Shown here: in pieces, positions 32,068-41,599 of the stretch
Layout: every line of letters begins with the position of its first letter
Numbering within the stretch: the first letter of the stretch is position 1
NCBI RefSeq assembly: GCF_029892565.1
Contig: NZ_JARXVH010000012.1
Span: forward strand, 1 to 64,000
Source: Streptomyces pseudovenezuelae
GTDB lineage: Bacteria > Actinomycetota > Actinomycetes > Streptomycetales > Streptomycetaceae
Reading direction: 5' to 3'
DNA: 64,000 nt
The notes under the pieces: model-generated
Seen by the model: only the letters and a program-made list of their open reading frames with translations
Told to the model about the DNA's origin: nothing
The model's database searches: none
Made by a program: the position numbers and the translations under genes

Positions 32068-32922
32068 ATGAGCAGCGTTCAAAGCCATGCAGCGTCTGCG
32101 ACCGACCTGCCTGCTCGGTACGTCCACGTGGAACACGTCATGGGCACCGTGGTCTCCGTCGACCTGCGCGACTGCGACCCGAAGGAGGCCGCGGCGGGCG
32201 CCGCCAGTGCGGTGCGCTGGCTGCACGAGGTCGACGCTCTCTTCAGCACGTACCGGCCGGACAGCGCCATTTCCCGTATCGACCGCGGGGAGTTGTCGCC
32301 GGAGAACGCGGGCGCCGAGGTGACCTGGGTGCTCGAAAGGTGCGCGGAGATTCGCCGTGCCACGAACGGGTACTTCGACGCCTGGGCCAGGGGCACCCTG
32401 GACCCGTCCGCCCTGGTGAAGGGCTGGTCGGTGCAGCGGGCCGCGGACGCCTTGGTGGCCCGGGGCATCACCGACCTCTGTCTGACGGCCGGCGGCGATG
32501 TCGTCAGCCGGGGCAACCGGGCGAGTGGGGGAAGTAGCGGGAGCAGCGGGAGCCGGGGAGATCGCCAGGACGGTCTGCCCTGGCGGATCGGCATCCAACA
32601 CCCCAAGGATCGCGGCGCGTTGGCCGCCGTGGTGCACGCCACCGACCTCGCGGTGGCGACCTCGGGGGCGTACGAGCGCGGCGAGCACATCGTCGATCCC
32701 CACACGCGCACCGCCCCCACCGGGCTGCTGTCCGTCACCGTCTGCGGCCCCGACCTGGGCACCGCGGACGCGTACGCGACGGCAGCCTTCGCCATGGGAC
32801 GCGGGGCAGCCGACTGGACACTGACCCTCGACGGATACGAGGCGATGACGGTCCTGGACGACGAACGCGTGTTTCTCACCCCGGGCTTCCCCCTGGCCGA
32901 CCCCGCGGAGGAGTCACGATGA
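32068..32922 (+). CDS. apbE: FAD:protein FMN transferase (ApbE)
   Basis: 284 residues, ATG with GAGGAG upstream. Family motifs: VMGTVVSVDL, FSTYRPDSAISRI, PSALVKGWSVQRAADAL, CLTAGGDVVSRG, VATSGAYERGEHIVDPHT and ADAYATAAFAMG. ApbE uses FAD to attach FMN covalently to Thr/Ser in an S/T-G-A-T motif of partner proteins, and such a partner is encoded two genes downstream. There is no signal peptide or lipobox, so either it acts in the cytoplasm or export differs from the classic lipoprotein form. A low-complexity Gly/Ser insert (about 151-162) interrupts the region after GGDVVSRG. Its stop overlaps the next start (ATGA). Confidence 0.93.
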   Translation: MSSVQSHAASATDLPARYVHVEHVMGTVVSVDLRDCDPKEAAAGAASAVRWLHEVDALFSTYRPDSAISRIDRGELSPENAGAEVTWVLERCAEIRRATNGYFDAWARGTLDPSALVKGWSVQRAADALVARGITDLCLTAGGDVVSRGNRASGGSSGSSGSRGDRQDGLPWRIGIQHPKDRGALAAVVHATDLAVATSGAYERGEHIVDPHTRTAPTGLLSVTVCGPDLGTADAYATAAFAMGRGAADWTLTLDGYEAMTVLDDERVFLTPGFPLADPAEESR

Positions 32923-34358
32923 CCGCACCCCACCTCTCCCGGCAGCCCCCGCCGAAGCCGCCCGTCCGCCCGCGCAACTGGCCCCCGCCGTCCGTTCCCC
33001 CGTCGTCCCGGCACGTCGTGCGGATGCCCCACAGGTTCCCGGCCCCCCGCCGCCCGCTCGCCGTCGACGCCCTGGCCGCTGCCGCCGGTCTCGGCCTGGG
33101 CATCTCCCTCGCCCTGGGCATCAGCTCCCAGACCGTCAGCGCGCTGCACGCCCCGGGCGGCATCGCCACCGCGCTCGGCCGCGTCACCGGAATGCTCAGC
33201 GGTTACGCCATGGTCGTCATCGTCCTGCTCTCGGCCCGCATCCCGCCCCTCGAACGCGCCCTGGGCCAGGACCGGTTGATCGTCTGGCACCGCCGCCTCG
33301 CCCCCTGGGGCCTGTACCTGCTCCTGGCCCACGCCGTACTGATCACCGTCGGCTACGCACGCGCGGCGAAGACAGGCCTCCTCGCGGAGATCGGCCAACT
33401 CCTGTGGAGCTACGCGGGCATCCTGTCGGCCACCGTCGGCAGCGCCCTCCTGCTGGCCGCCGGGGTCACCTCCTACCGGCGGGCGCGACGCCGGATGAAG
33501 TACGAGACCTGGTGGGCCGTCCACCTCTACACCTACCTGGGCCTCGGCCTCTCCTTCATCCACCAGATCGACACGGGCGCCCCGTTCGTGGGGCACCCCC
33601 TGGCCACGACCTGGTGGACCTCGCTGTGGGTGGGCGCCCTGGTCGTCGTACTCACCTTCCGAGTCGGTCTCCCGCTGTACCGATCCGTCCGGCACGACCT
33701 GCGAGTAGCCCAGATATCACCGGCAGGGCCCAACACCTGGTCCATCGTCCTCAGCGGCCGGCACCTGGAGAAACTGCCCACGGCCGGCGGCCAGTTCATG
33801 ATGTGGCGGTTCCTGCGCCGCGAGTTGTGGTGGCAGGCCCACCCCTACTCCCTCTCGGCCACTCCCCAGGCGGGCCATCTCCGCATCACGGTCAAGGAGT
33901 TGGGCGACCACAGCACGGCCCTGTCCTGTCTGACCCCCGGCACCAGGGTGGCGTTCGAGGGCCCGTACGGCGTCTTCACCGCCGACGCACGACAGTCCCG
34001 GAACGTCCTGCTCGTCGGCGCCGGCGTGGGTGCGACCCCGATCCGGGCCCTCCTGGACGACCTGCCCCGGGACACCCACGTGGTCGTCCTGCTGCGCGGC
34101 ACCCGCCCCGAAGACATAGCCCACCTGGACGAGTTCGAGCGCCTGGTCACCAAACGCCGAGGCCTGCTCCACACCCTGACCGGCCCGCGGCACACCCTCC
34201 GCCTGGACGCCCCCTCCCTCCACACCCTGGTCCCCGACATCGCCGGCCGGGACGTCTTCGTCTGCGGCCCCGACGAGTTCACCCGCAGGGTCGTCACCGC
34301 CGCGCGTGACGCCGGGGTGCCGGCGGCCCACATCCACCACGAGGACTTCACGTTCTGA
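32919..34358 (+). CDS. Ferric-reductase-like transmembrane flavohaem oxidoreductase
   Basis: 479 residues. After a Pro-rich N-terminus, six hydrophobic segments hold histidines suited to bis-haem ligation (VWHRRLAPWGLYLLLAHAVL, WAVHLYTYLGLGLSFIHQID). The cytoplasmic half is FNR-like: an FAD site AHPYSLSATPQ (His for the usual Arg in RxYS), ELGDHSTALSCLTPGTRVAF, an NAD(P) loop LLVGAGVGATPIRALLDDL and the terminal VFVCGPDEFTRRVV. It probably passes electrons from cytosolic NAD(P)H through FAD and haem to the outside, with the flavinylated protein encoded next as likely acceptor. Confidence 0.93.
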   Translation: MTAPHLSRQPPPKPPVRPRNWPPPSVPPSSRHVVRMPHRFPAPRRPLAVDALAAAAGLGLGISLALGISSQTVSALHAPGGIATALGRVTGMLSGYAMVVIVLLSARIPPLERALGQDRLIVWHRRLAPWGLYLLLAHAVLITVGYARAAKTGLLAEIGQLLWSYAGILSATVGSALLLAAGVTSYRRARRRMKYETWWAVHLYTYLGLGLSFIHQIDTGAPFVGHPLATTWWTSLWVGALVVVLTFRVGLPLYRSVRHDLRVAQISPAGPNTWSIVLSGRHLEKLPTAGGQFMMWRFLRRELWWQAHPYSLSATPQAGHLRITVKELGDHSTALSCLTPGTRVAFEGPYGVFTADARQSRNVLLVGAGVGATPIRALLDDLPRDTHVVVLLRGTRPEDIAHLDEFERLVTKRRGLLHTLTGPRHTLRLDAPSLHTLVPDIAGRDVFVCGPDEFTRRVVTAARDAGVPAAHIHHEDFTF

Positions 34359-34398
34359 CGTTCCGACGTCCCGACCGCCCTTCCCCCTGGAGAACCCC

Positions 34399-34929
34399 AT
34401 GCGACGAGCCCCGATCGTCCTGGTCACGACCGTCATCGGCACCACCGGCGTGCTGATGTTCAAGCCCCACGAGATCACCCCGTCGGTCGCGTCATCCTCC
34501 TCGTCGTCGTCCTCGTCCTCGTCGAGCCAGGACGCGACCGTCTCGAAGAGCGGCTCCACCACGACCGCCACCGGCTCCGCCATCAGCACCCAGTTCGGCG
34601 ACACCCAGGTCCAGGTGACCATCAAGGCCGGCAAGATCACCGACGTGAAAACGGTCCAACTCCCCGGCAACGAGCCCCAGTCCGTACAGATCAGCAACGC
34701 CGCCGTACCCACCCTCCGAGAAAGCGCCCTGTCGAAACAGAGCGCCGCGATCGACTCGGTCAGCGGCGCGACCATCACCAGCCAGAGCTACGCCGCGTCC
34801 CTCCAGTCCGCCCTCGACAAGGCGGGCTTCAAGGCGGCGGACGGCTCCACGGCTCCGACGACGACACCGACGGAGTCGGAGGAGCACGGGCATGGGGGCG
34901 GGTTCGGGGATCGCGGGGGCTTCGGCTAG
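34399..34929 (+). CDS. FMN-binding domain protein, predicted ApbE substrate
   Basis: 176 residues, ATG with CTGGAG upstream. A short N-terminal hydrophobic segment (IVLVTTVIGTTGVLMF) is likely a membrane anchor or signal. A poly-Ser tract at 32-43 follows, then the FMN-binding fold (TQFGDTQVQVTIKAGKITDV). The flavinylation motif is DSVSGATITSQSY, with Thr-125 the predicted FMN attachment site. The tail is His/Gly-rich. It is the third gene of the apbE operon and is probably the extracytoplasmic electron carrier. Confidence 0.93.
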   Translation: MRRAPIVLVTTVIGTTGVLMFKPHEITPSVASSSSSSSSSSSSQDATVSKSGSTTTATGSAISTQFGDTQVQVTIKAGKITDVKTVQLPGNEPQSVQISNAAVPTLRESALSKQSAAIDSVSGATITSQSYAASLQSALDKAGFKAADGSTAPTTTPTESEEHGHGGGFGDRGGFG

Positions 34930-35045
34930 GCCGCCTGGCGCCCATCTCCCGTCTTTCGCAAGGAAGTTGAGCGGCAGGCCGGTCCCCCAAGAATCGGCAA
35001 AGGATGCATCGCCCATGCCAGGGGCACTTACCTTTTGATCTTCCT

Positions 35046-35073
35046 TGGCGTTATTTGTCACCTTTAAGCGCCA
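35046..35073 (+). terminator. Imperfect hairpin after the flavin operon
   Basis: TGGCGTTA (35046-35053) pairs with TAAGCGCCA (35065-35073) with one bulged G. It sits 116 bp after the FMN-binding gene stop and 65 bp before the RHS start, so it could also be a leader structure. Confidence 0.35.
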
Positions 35074-35089
35074 GGTAACTTCACAGGGT

Positions 35090-35115
35090 CATCACAGGTG
35101 TGATGCGTCATCACA
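35090..35115. promoter_or_regulatory. TCACA/TGTGA operator-like repeats upstream of the RHS gene
   Basis: CATCACA-gg-TGTGATG (35090-35105) is a perfect 7-bp inverted repeat. A third half-site CATCACA follows at 35109-35115, 22 bp before the start codon. The half-sites resemble those of CRP/FNR-type regulators, but spacing (2 and 7 bp) is not standard. Confidence 0.5.
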
Positions 35116-35137
35116 GAGTGCAACGGGGGGAATCGCC

Positions 35138-38100
35138 ATGCTTCGTAAGCCTGTGCTCAGAAAGCCTTTATCCCGGAAGCCCGGAGTCCGAAGACACAGC
35201 CGCTCCTGGTCCGCGGGAGGCACTCGCTGGGTAGCGGGCACCGTGTCCCTGGCCCTGACCTTCGCGATGCTCGACGGCGCGTACGCCGCGGCCGCTCCCG
35301 CCCCCGCGCAGGCAGGCGCCGAGGCCCCACGGAAGGCCGCGGCCACGCAGGCCGCGGACATCCCGTCCGCACGCGTGGCGGCCCGGCTGTCCGGCAAGCG
35401 GGTGGAGGCCCTGTCCGAGCGCACGGAGACCTCCACGACCTGGGTGAACAAGGACGGTTCACTCACCACGGAACTCACCGCCGGCCCCGTCCGGTTCAAG
35501 GACGAGGCCACCGGAAAGTGGCGCACCGTCGACCTCGACCTGGCTCGGACGGCGGACGGGACGGTCGAGCCCAAGGCGCATCCGGACGGGCTGCGACTGG
35601 CGGGCAGCACCGGGACTCCGGCCACGTCATGGAAGGCCGCACGCAAGGCCAAGGCCACGAACCTGGTGACACTGGGCGCAGGCGACCGGCAGATCACCCT
35701 CCAGTGGAAGGGCGGCCTGCCGAAACCGAAGCTGAAGGGGACGCGCGCCGAGTACGTCAACGCCGTTCCCGGCGCGGACGTGGTCGTGGAGGCCACCCGG
35801 ACGGGCTTCGAGCAGTTCGTCCAGATCAACGAGCGCCCCGATACGGGCGGTTACTCCTACACGCTGCCCTTGAAGGCCAAGGGACTCAAGGCCAGGCAGC
35901 TGCCCAACGGCAGCGTCCTGTTCACGGACGGCAAGAACAGAAAACGGGCTGTCATGCCCGCGCCAACCATGTGGGACGCCTCCGTCGACAAGCGGTCCGG
36001 AGAGCACACCCGCAAGGCGAAGGTCGGCTTGAAGGTGGTGCGGAAGGGTTCCTCCGTCGACCTGGTCGTCACCCCGGACGCGAAGTTCCTCGCCGACCCG
36101 GACACCACCTACCCGGTCACCGTCGACCCGTCCACCTCCGCGTTGTCCAACGTCTTCGACACCTACGTGCAGCAGGGCGAGACCGTCGACTGGTCCACCG
36201 ACACCGAACTCGACCTGGGCAACCCCGGCACCACGAACTCCAACGGCACCCCGCGCACCGCGCGCTCCTTCATCTCCTGGAACACCACCCCGATCCAGGA
36301 CGCCCTGGTCTCCAGCGCCAAGCTGAGCCTGTGGAACTTCCACTCGGGCAACATCGACTGCAAGCCCTACCCGTGGGAGGTGTGGTCGACCGACGCGGCC
36401 TCGACCTCCTCGCGCTGGACCGCGCAGCCGTCGTGGATCGCCTCGAAGGCCACTTCCACCGAGACCACCGGCAGCCCCGAGTGCACCGCCCAGCCGGACG
36501 GCTGGATCAACGCGGATGTGAGCACGCTGGTGCAGGAGTGGGCGTCGGCCAGGGCCACCAGCAGCCACATGGGCCTGCGCGCCAGTGCCGAGTCGGTGCT
36601 CGCCCAGTGGAAGCGGGTCAACTCCGCCAACGCCGCCACCAACCCGCCCAAGCTGACCGTCACCTACAACTACCGGCCCAAGACCGGCACCGACCGGCAG
36701 GCGGGCCCGCCGTTCTTCAAGGGCACCGACGGCGCCTGGTACGTCAACACGACCACGCCGACGCTGCGTGACACCTTCACCGACGTCAACAACGACACGG
36801 TCGACGGCACCTTCGAGATCGACGACGCGGCCACCGGCACACAGGTCGGCAGCTACCTGGTGTCGCCGTACGTGCCCAGCGGGCAGCCCGCGTCGGTGAC
36901 CGTGCCGGCCGGGGTGCTGCAGAACGGCAAGACGTACAAGTTCCGCACCAACCCCTACGACGGCACGCACTACAACAACGCGTGGTCGGCGTACGAGACC
37001 TTCACGGTCGACACCTCCGCCCCCTCGGCGCCGGCCTCGGTGACCTCCACCGACTATCCGGCCGCCCAATGGGTCAAGGGCGTCGGCCAGTCGGGCGTGT
37101 TCACCGTCACTCCGCCTTCCGGCGACCAGAACGGCGTCGAGTGGTCCCTCGACGGCGTCAGCTGGACCACCGTGCCCACCGGCGGCTCCACGAATCCGGT
37201 GAAGCTCACCATCACCCCCGACACCGCGGGTACCAACATCCTCTCGGTGCGCAGCACCGACAAGGCGGAGAACAAGTCCGACCCGGTCGTGTACACCTTC
37301 CACGTCGGACCGGGCGGCGTCACCAGCCCGCGCAGCGGCACCCGCACCGCGGCCCGGGTGCCGCTGACCGCAGAGGCGGACAGCGGCAAGTACTCCGGCG
37401 TCTCCTTCGACTGGCGGCGCGGCGACGCCGACGCGTGGACCCCGGTGCCCGCCACGGACGTGACCGTGGGCGGACAGCCCCTTCCCTCCTGGCCGGCCCC
37501 GCTCACCTCGGGCAAGAGCGCCAAGCTCACCTGGAACGCCACCTCGACGGTCAACCCCGACGGCGATGTCCAGTTGCGGGCCGACTTCACCGGCTCCGGG
37601 GCCTCGGCGTCGTCCGACCCGATCAGTGTCGTGGTGGACCGTGGCGCGGACGGCGCCGCCACCACGGACGTGGGCCCCGGCAAGCTCAACCTGCTCACCG
37701 GTGACTACGGTCTGTCCGCCACCGACGCCTCCTTCTTCGGCATGACGGTGGACCGGACGGCCTCCTCCCGGTCGCCCCAGGCGGGCTCCGACGACGACCA
37801 GGCGCCCATCTTCGGCAAGGAGTGGGTGTACGGCGCGGCGTCCGACCAGGTGGACACACCGTTCTCCTATCTGAGCAAGACCTCGGCCACCTCGCTGAGC
37901 GTCGTCACGGCCGGCGACGGCTCCGAGATCCGCTTCACCGCGACCGCGGACGGCAAGGGCTGGACGCCCGAGCCCGGCTCGGAGGACTACACGCTCACCG
38001 GTGCGTTCTCCGGCTCCGGCGGCTTCACCATCAAGAGCAGCGACGGCCAGGTCACCACCTTCGTCCGCACCACGTCGACCAGCACCACCTGGCAGGCGAG

Positions 38101-41100
38101 CACCTCGTACACCGACGGAGTCGCGGACTCCACCAACACGACCGTCTCCGAGCCGGTCACCGTCGGCGGTGTGCAGACCGCCCGGCCCAAGTACCTGATC
38201 GCGAACACCTCGGCCGTCCCGGCCGCGACCTGCCAGGCCGGCCCCTCGGCCAAGGGCTGCCGCGTACTGGAGTTCGTCTACGCGACCGCCACCACCGCGA
38301 CGTCCTCGGCGGCCGGTGACGTGAAGGACCAGGTCTCGGCGATCCGGCTGTGGGCCACCGCGCCCGGGGCCGCGGCCGCGACCGCCACCAATGTGGCGGC
38401 CTTCCGGTACGACGGCTCCGGACACCTCACCGAGGCCTGGGATCCGCGGATCTCCCCGGCGCTCAAGACCACGTACGGCTACGACTCCGCGGGGCGTGTC
38501 ACCGCCCAGACGCCTCCCGGGCAGCTGCCGTGGAGCTTCGCGTACGGTCAGGCGGGCTCCAACCCGGCGGCCGGCGCGGGCATGCTGCTGAAGGTGTCCC
38601 GTCCCACCCTCACGCCGGGCAGCGCCACCCAGACCAACGGCACCGGCGAGACGAACATCGTCTACGGCGTCCCGCTCAGCGGCGGCTCCGCACCGGAGGA
38701 CCTCAGTGCGACGGCCACCGCGTCCTGGGGCCAGAGCGACCTGCCCACGGACGGCACCGCCGTCTTCCCGGTCGACCAGGTGCCCTCGGGCCACGACGGT
38801 CCGGCCCTCGGTTCCACGGGCTACCAGCGGGCGGCCATCCACTACCTGGACGCGTCCGGCCGCGAGGTCGACCTGGCCGTGCCCGGTCACCGCATCGGCG
38901 TCACGGAGTACGACGGGTTCGGGAACACCGTCCGCTCCCTGACCGCGGCCAACCGTGAACTGGCGCTCGGCGGCACCGCCGCGCAGCGCGACCGGCTCAC
39001 GGGCCTGGGCATCAACGCCCTGTCGTCCGGCGAGCGCGCCCAACTCCTGTCCACCGTCTCCGTCCACAGCTCCGACGGTGTCCGCGAGACCGACACCTAC
39101 GGCCCGCTGCACCAGGTCACGCTGGCGGCGAAGCTGGTCAGCGGCACCACCACGCTCGCCGCCGCGGGGAGCGCCCTCGCAGCGCGGACGCACACCGTCC
39201 AGGAGTACGACACGGGCCGCCCCACCGACGGGACGGCGACCGTCGAGGACCAGGTCACCAAGGTCACCGTGGGCGCGCAGCCGCGCTCCTGGCCGACCCT
39301 GCTGGCCGACCCCCGCGTCACCACCAACACCGTCGACTGGACGAAGGGCCAGCCCACCGGCACCACCCAGGACCCGGGCGGTCTGGGCCTCACCGCCGGG
39401 ACCTCGTACGACAGCCAGAGCCGGGTCTCGGCCACGGCCCTGCCCGCATCGAGCGGGAGTGACGCCGGCACCACCAGAACCACCTACTACACCGGCAACG
39501 GCACAGGTACCTGCGGGAACCGGCCCGAATGGGCCGACCTGGTCTGCCAGACCGCGCCCGCGGCCGCGATCGGCGGCGGCGGCGGCAGCAACCCGACCGG
39601 CCGCCCCACCAAGACCTTCGAGTACGGCCTCTACGGCCAGGCCACGAAGGTGACCGAGACGGCCAACGGTGTCACCCGCACCACCACCTCCGGTTTCGAC
39701 GCCGCGGGCCGGTCGACCACCCTCACCACCTCCGGCGGGCTGGGCGCCGCGGTGCCGGCGGGCACCACCACGTACGACTCCGCCACCGGTCTGCCGCTCA
39801 AGGACACCTCGACGGACGGCGGCACCGTCACCAAGGCGTACGACGCGCTCGGCCGGGACATCTCCTACACGGACGCCGACGGCGGCGCCACCACCACGTC
39901 CTACGACGCCCTGGACCGGCCGGTCACGGTGACCGACAGCGTCCCGTCCACGACCACCTACACCTACGACACGACGATCGACCCGCGGGGCCTGGTCACC
40001 TCGGTCGCCGACTCCGTGGCCGGGACGTTCGCGGCGCGCTACGACGCCGACGGCGCCGTCACCAGCCAGACGCTGCCCGGCGGTTACACCATGACCCAGA
40101 CCGCCGACTCGACAGGTGCGATGACCAGCCGGGTCTACACCCGTACATCGGACGGCACCGTCCTGGTCTCCGACAGCGTCACCCTGACCGTGCACGGTCA
40201 GCGGGCCACGCACACCGGCACGCCCGGCATCACCGCGTCCCAGGCCTATGCCTATGACGCGGCGGGCCGCCTCACGCAGGTCCAGGACACCAGCACCGAC
40301 GCCTACTGCACCACCCGCACCTACACCTACGACAAGAACAGCAACCGCAAGTCCCTGGCGAGCGCCACCGGGACGGTGGGCAACGACTGCACCACGTCGG
40401 GCGCCACCACGACGGCCTACAGCTACGACACCGCCGACCGGCTGGTGAACGCCGGCTATGTCTACGACGCCTTCGGCCGCACCACCAGCCGGCCCGGCGC
40501 CACGCTGGCCTACTTCACCAACGACATGATCCAGCAGCAGACCGCCGGCAGCAGGCGGCAGACCTGGAGCCTGGACTCCACACTGCGCCTGCGGTCCTGG
40601 ACCACCGAGAGCAACTCCTCGGGCACCTGGACCCAGACCGGATCCAAGGTCAACCACTACGGCTCGGACGAGGACAGTCCCCGGTGGATCACCGAGGACA
40701 CGGCCGGCACCGTCACCCGCAACATCGACGGCGCCGACGGCAACCTCGCCGCCACCACCACGAAGAACGGCGGCGTGGTCCTGCAACTGGCGAACCTGCA
40801 CGGGGACATCACCCTGCAGCTGCCCGCCGACGCCTCGGTCGCGCCGACCGTCCTGGACGCCGACGAGTACGGCAACCCCAGAGCGGGCCAGTCGCCCACG
40901 CGATACGCGTGGCTGGGCGGCAAGCAGCGCTCCGACGAGACCGTCACCGGGCTCACCCTCATGGGAGCACGGCTCTACGACCCCACCACCGGCCGCTTCC
41001 TGTCCACCGACCCGGTCCACGGCGGCAGCGCCAACGCCTACGAATACGGCAACGGCGACCCCGTCAACAACTACGACCTCGACGGACGGTGCGGCAAGGC

Positions 41101-41491
41101 GTGTCACGAGGCCAAGGCGTGCTGGAGCCTGGGCTATTCGAACTGCCTGTTCGTGATGTACCTGTCCGGCATCCTGAGCTGGAACATCAAGGGCAACCAC
41201 GGTCGGCGCAACGCCATCAGGCACTTCATCTGGCAGGCCAGTCTCACGTACTTCTTCGGCTGGAACGCCGCCGAGCGGATCGGCAACGCCCACGAGTGGG
41301 GGGAGAAGTGCCCGCGGCACGGACGCTGCGACACCAAGGTGGACCAGCACAACAACCGAGTGGCACGGATCTTCGAGAGCAGTAGCTGGAACCGCAGAAC
41401 AACCCGGTACTGGCTGAACAGAGGACTGCTGTTCCAGTATCTCTACCAAGTGGGCAGCTACCTGTTCCGGTACGGCTACCTCTGGGGCTAG
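35138..41491 (+). CDS. Secreted RHS/YD-repeat polymorphic toxin with DUF6973-like C-terminus
   Basis: 2117 residues, ATG at 35138 after GGGGGGAA; the open frame extends 31 codons upstream without a better start. A basic N-terminus and hydrophobic segment (WVAGTVSLALTFAMLDGAYA) form a signal peptide. Residues about 70-330 plus a DNRLRE-like domain (SNVFDTYVQQGETVDWSTDT) precede Fn3/Ig-like segments. YD repeats fill about 1090-1900 (YDSAGRVT, YDALGRDISYTDADG, YDAFGRTT). The RHS core ends YDPTTGRFLSTDPVHGG ... DPVNNYDLDG near 1983. The last 134 residues are the variable toxin part, with RRNAIRHFIWQASL, IGNAHEWGE and KVDQHNNRVARI resembling DUF6973. Codon 11 is TTA. A strong terminator follows. 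Sec-type export argues against delivery by the eCIS. Confidence 0.92.
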   Translation: MLRKPVLRKPLSRKPGVRRHSRSWSAGGTRWVAGTVSLALTFAMLDGAYAAAAPAPAQAGAEAPRKAAATQAADIPSARVAARLSGKRVEALSERTETSTTWVNKDGSLTTELTAGPVRFKDEATGKWRTVDLDLARTADGTVEPKAHPDGLRLAGSTGTPATSWKAARKAKATNLVTLGAGDRQITLQWKGGLPKPKLKGTRAEYVNAVPGADVVVEATRTGFEQFVQINERPDTGGYSYTLPLKAKGLKARQLPNGSVLFTDGKNRKRAVMPAPTMWDASVDKRSGEHTRKAKVGLKVVRKGSSVDLVVTPDAKFLADPDTTYPVTVDPSTSALSNVFDTYVQQGETVDWSTDTELDLGNPGTTNSNGTPRTARSFISWNTTPIQDALVSSAKLSLWNFHSGNIDCKPYPWEVWSTDAASTSSRWTAQPSWIASKATSTETTGSPECTAQPDGWINADVSTLVQEWASARATSSHMGLRASAESVLAQWKRVNSANAATNPPKLTVTYNYRPKTGTDRQAGPPFFKGTDGAWYVNTTTPTLRDTFTDVNNDTVDGTFEIDDAATGTQVGSYLVSPYVPSGQPASVTVPAGVLQNGKTYKFRTNPYDGTHYNNAWSAYETFTVDTSAPSAPASVTSTDYPAAQWVKGVGQSGVFTVTPPSGDQNGVEWSLDGVSWTTVPTGGSTNPVKLTITPDTAGTNILSVRSTDKAENKSDPVVYTFHVGPGGVTSPRSGTRTAARVPLTAEADSGKYSGVSFDWRRGDADAWTPVPATDVTVGGQPLPSWPAPLTSGKSAKLTWNATSTVNPDGDVQLRADFTGSGASASSDPISVVVDRGADGAATTDVGPGKLNLLTGDYGLSATDASFFGMTVDRTASSRSPQAGSDDDQAPIFGKEWVYGAASDQVDTPFSYLSKTSATSLSVVTAGDGSEIRFTATADGKGWTPEPGSEDYTLTGAFSGSGGFTIKSSDGQVTTFVRTTSTSTTWQASTSYTDGVADSTNTTVSEPVTVGGVQTARPKYLIANTSAVPAATCQAGPSAKGCRVLEFVYATATTATSSAAGDVKDQVSAIRLWATAPGAAAATATNVAAFRYDGSGHLTEAWDPRISPALKTTYGYDSAGRVTAQTPPGQLPWSFAYGQAGSNPAAGAGMLLKVSRPTLTPGSATQTNGTGETNIVYGVPLSGGSAPEDLSATATASWGQSDLPTDGTAVFPVDQVPSGHDGPALGSTGYQRAAIHYLDASGREVDLAVPGHRIGVTEYDGFGNTVRSLTAANRELALGGTAAQRDRLTGLGINALSSGERAQLLSTVSVHSSDGVRETDTYGPLHQVTLAAKLVSGTTTLAAAGSALAARTHTVQEYDTGRPTDGTATVEDQVTKVTVGAQPRSWPTLLADPRVTTNTVDWTKGQPTGTTQDPGGLGLTAGTSYDSQSRVSATALPASSGSDAGTTRTTYYTGNGTGTCGNRPEWADLVCQTAPAAAIGGGGGSNPTGRPTKTFEYGLYGQATKVTETANGVTRTTTSGFDAAGRSTTLTTSGGLGAAVPAGTTTYDSATGLPLKDTSTDGGTVTKAYDALGRDISYTDADGGATTTSYDALDRPVTVTDSVPSTTTYTYDTTIDPRGLVTSVADSVAGTFAARYDADGAVTSQTLPGGYTMTQTADSTGAMTSRVYTRTSDGTVLVSDSVTLTVHGQRATHTGTPGITASQAYAYDAAGRLTQVQDTSTDAYCTTRTYTYDKNSNRKSLASATGTVGNDCTTSGATTTAYSYDTADRLVNAGYVYDAFGRTTSRPGATLAYFTNDMIQQQTAGSRRQTWSLDSTLRLRSWTTESNSSGTWTQTGSKVNHYGSDEDSPRWITEDTAGTVTRNIDGADGNLAATTTKNGGVVLQLANLHGDITLQLPADASVAPTVLDADEYGNPRAGQSPTRYAWLGGKQRSDETVTGLTLMGARLYDPTTGRFLSTDPVHGGSANAYEYGNGDPVNNYDLDGRCGKACHEAKACWSLGYSNCLFVMYLSGILSWNIKGNHGRRNAIRHFIWQASLTYFFGWNAAERIGNAHEWGEKCPRHGRCDTKVDQHNNRVARIFESSSWNRRTTRYWLNRGLLFQYLYQVGSYLFRYGYLWG
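35168..35170 (+). other. TTA (leucine) codon 11 of the RHS gene
   Basis: The frame reads CTC AGA AAG CCT TTA TCC CGG, encoding LRKPLSR; the TTA so near the start would stall translation without charged bldA tRNA. Confidence 0.9.
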
Positions 41492-41528
41492 CCGTCGGCG
41501 CCACGCAGTGATCCGAACGAACAACCAA

Positions 41529-41568
41529 GCCGGGCGCGGCCCCGCCCTGTGCGGAGACCGCGCCCGGC
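41529..41568 (+). terminator. Strong terminator after the RHS gene
   Basis: GCCGGGCGCGG (41529-41539) and CCGCGCCCGGC (41558-41568) form a perfect 11-bp stem with an 18-base loop, 37 bp after the RHS stop and before the lipoprotein start. Confidence 0.8.
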
Positions 41569-41599
41569 CGTCAGTTGCCACACTTCTAGGAGCACCGTC

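Noticed and set aside
35138..41491. RHS protein as an eCIS effector
   Set aside because: It has its own signal peptide and lies beyond the eCIS terminator and two unrelated operons; no LQR/DUF4157 motif is present.
35627..41581. A 1984-codon open frame on the minus strand opposite the RHS gene
   Set aside because: It is a shadow of high-GC codon bias: its product is Gly/Val/Arg-rich without any domain, while the plus strand encodes a clear RHS protein.
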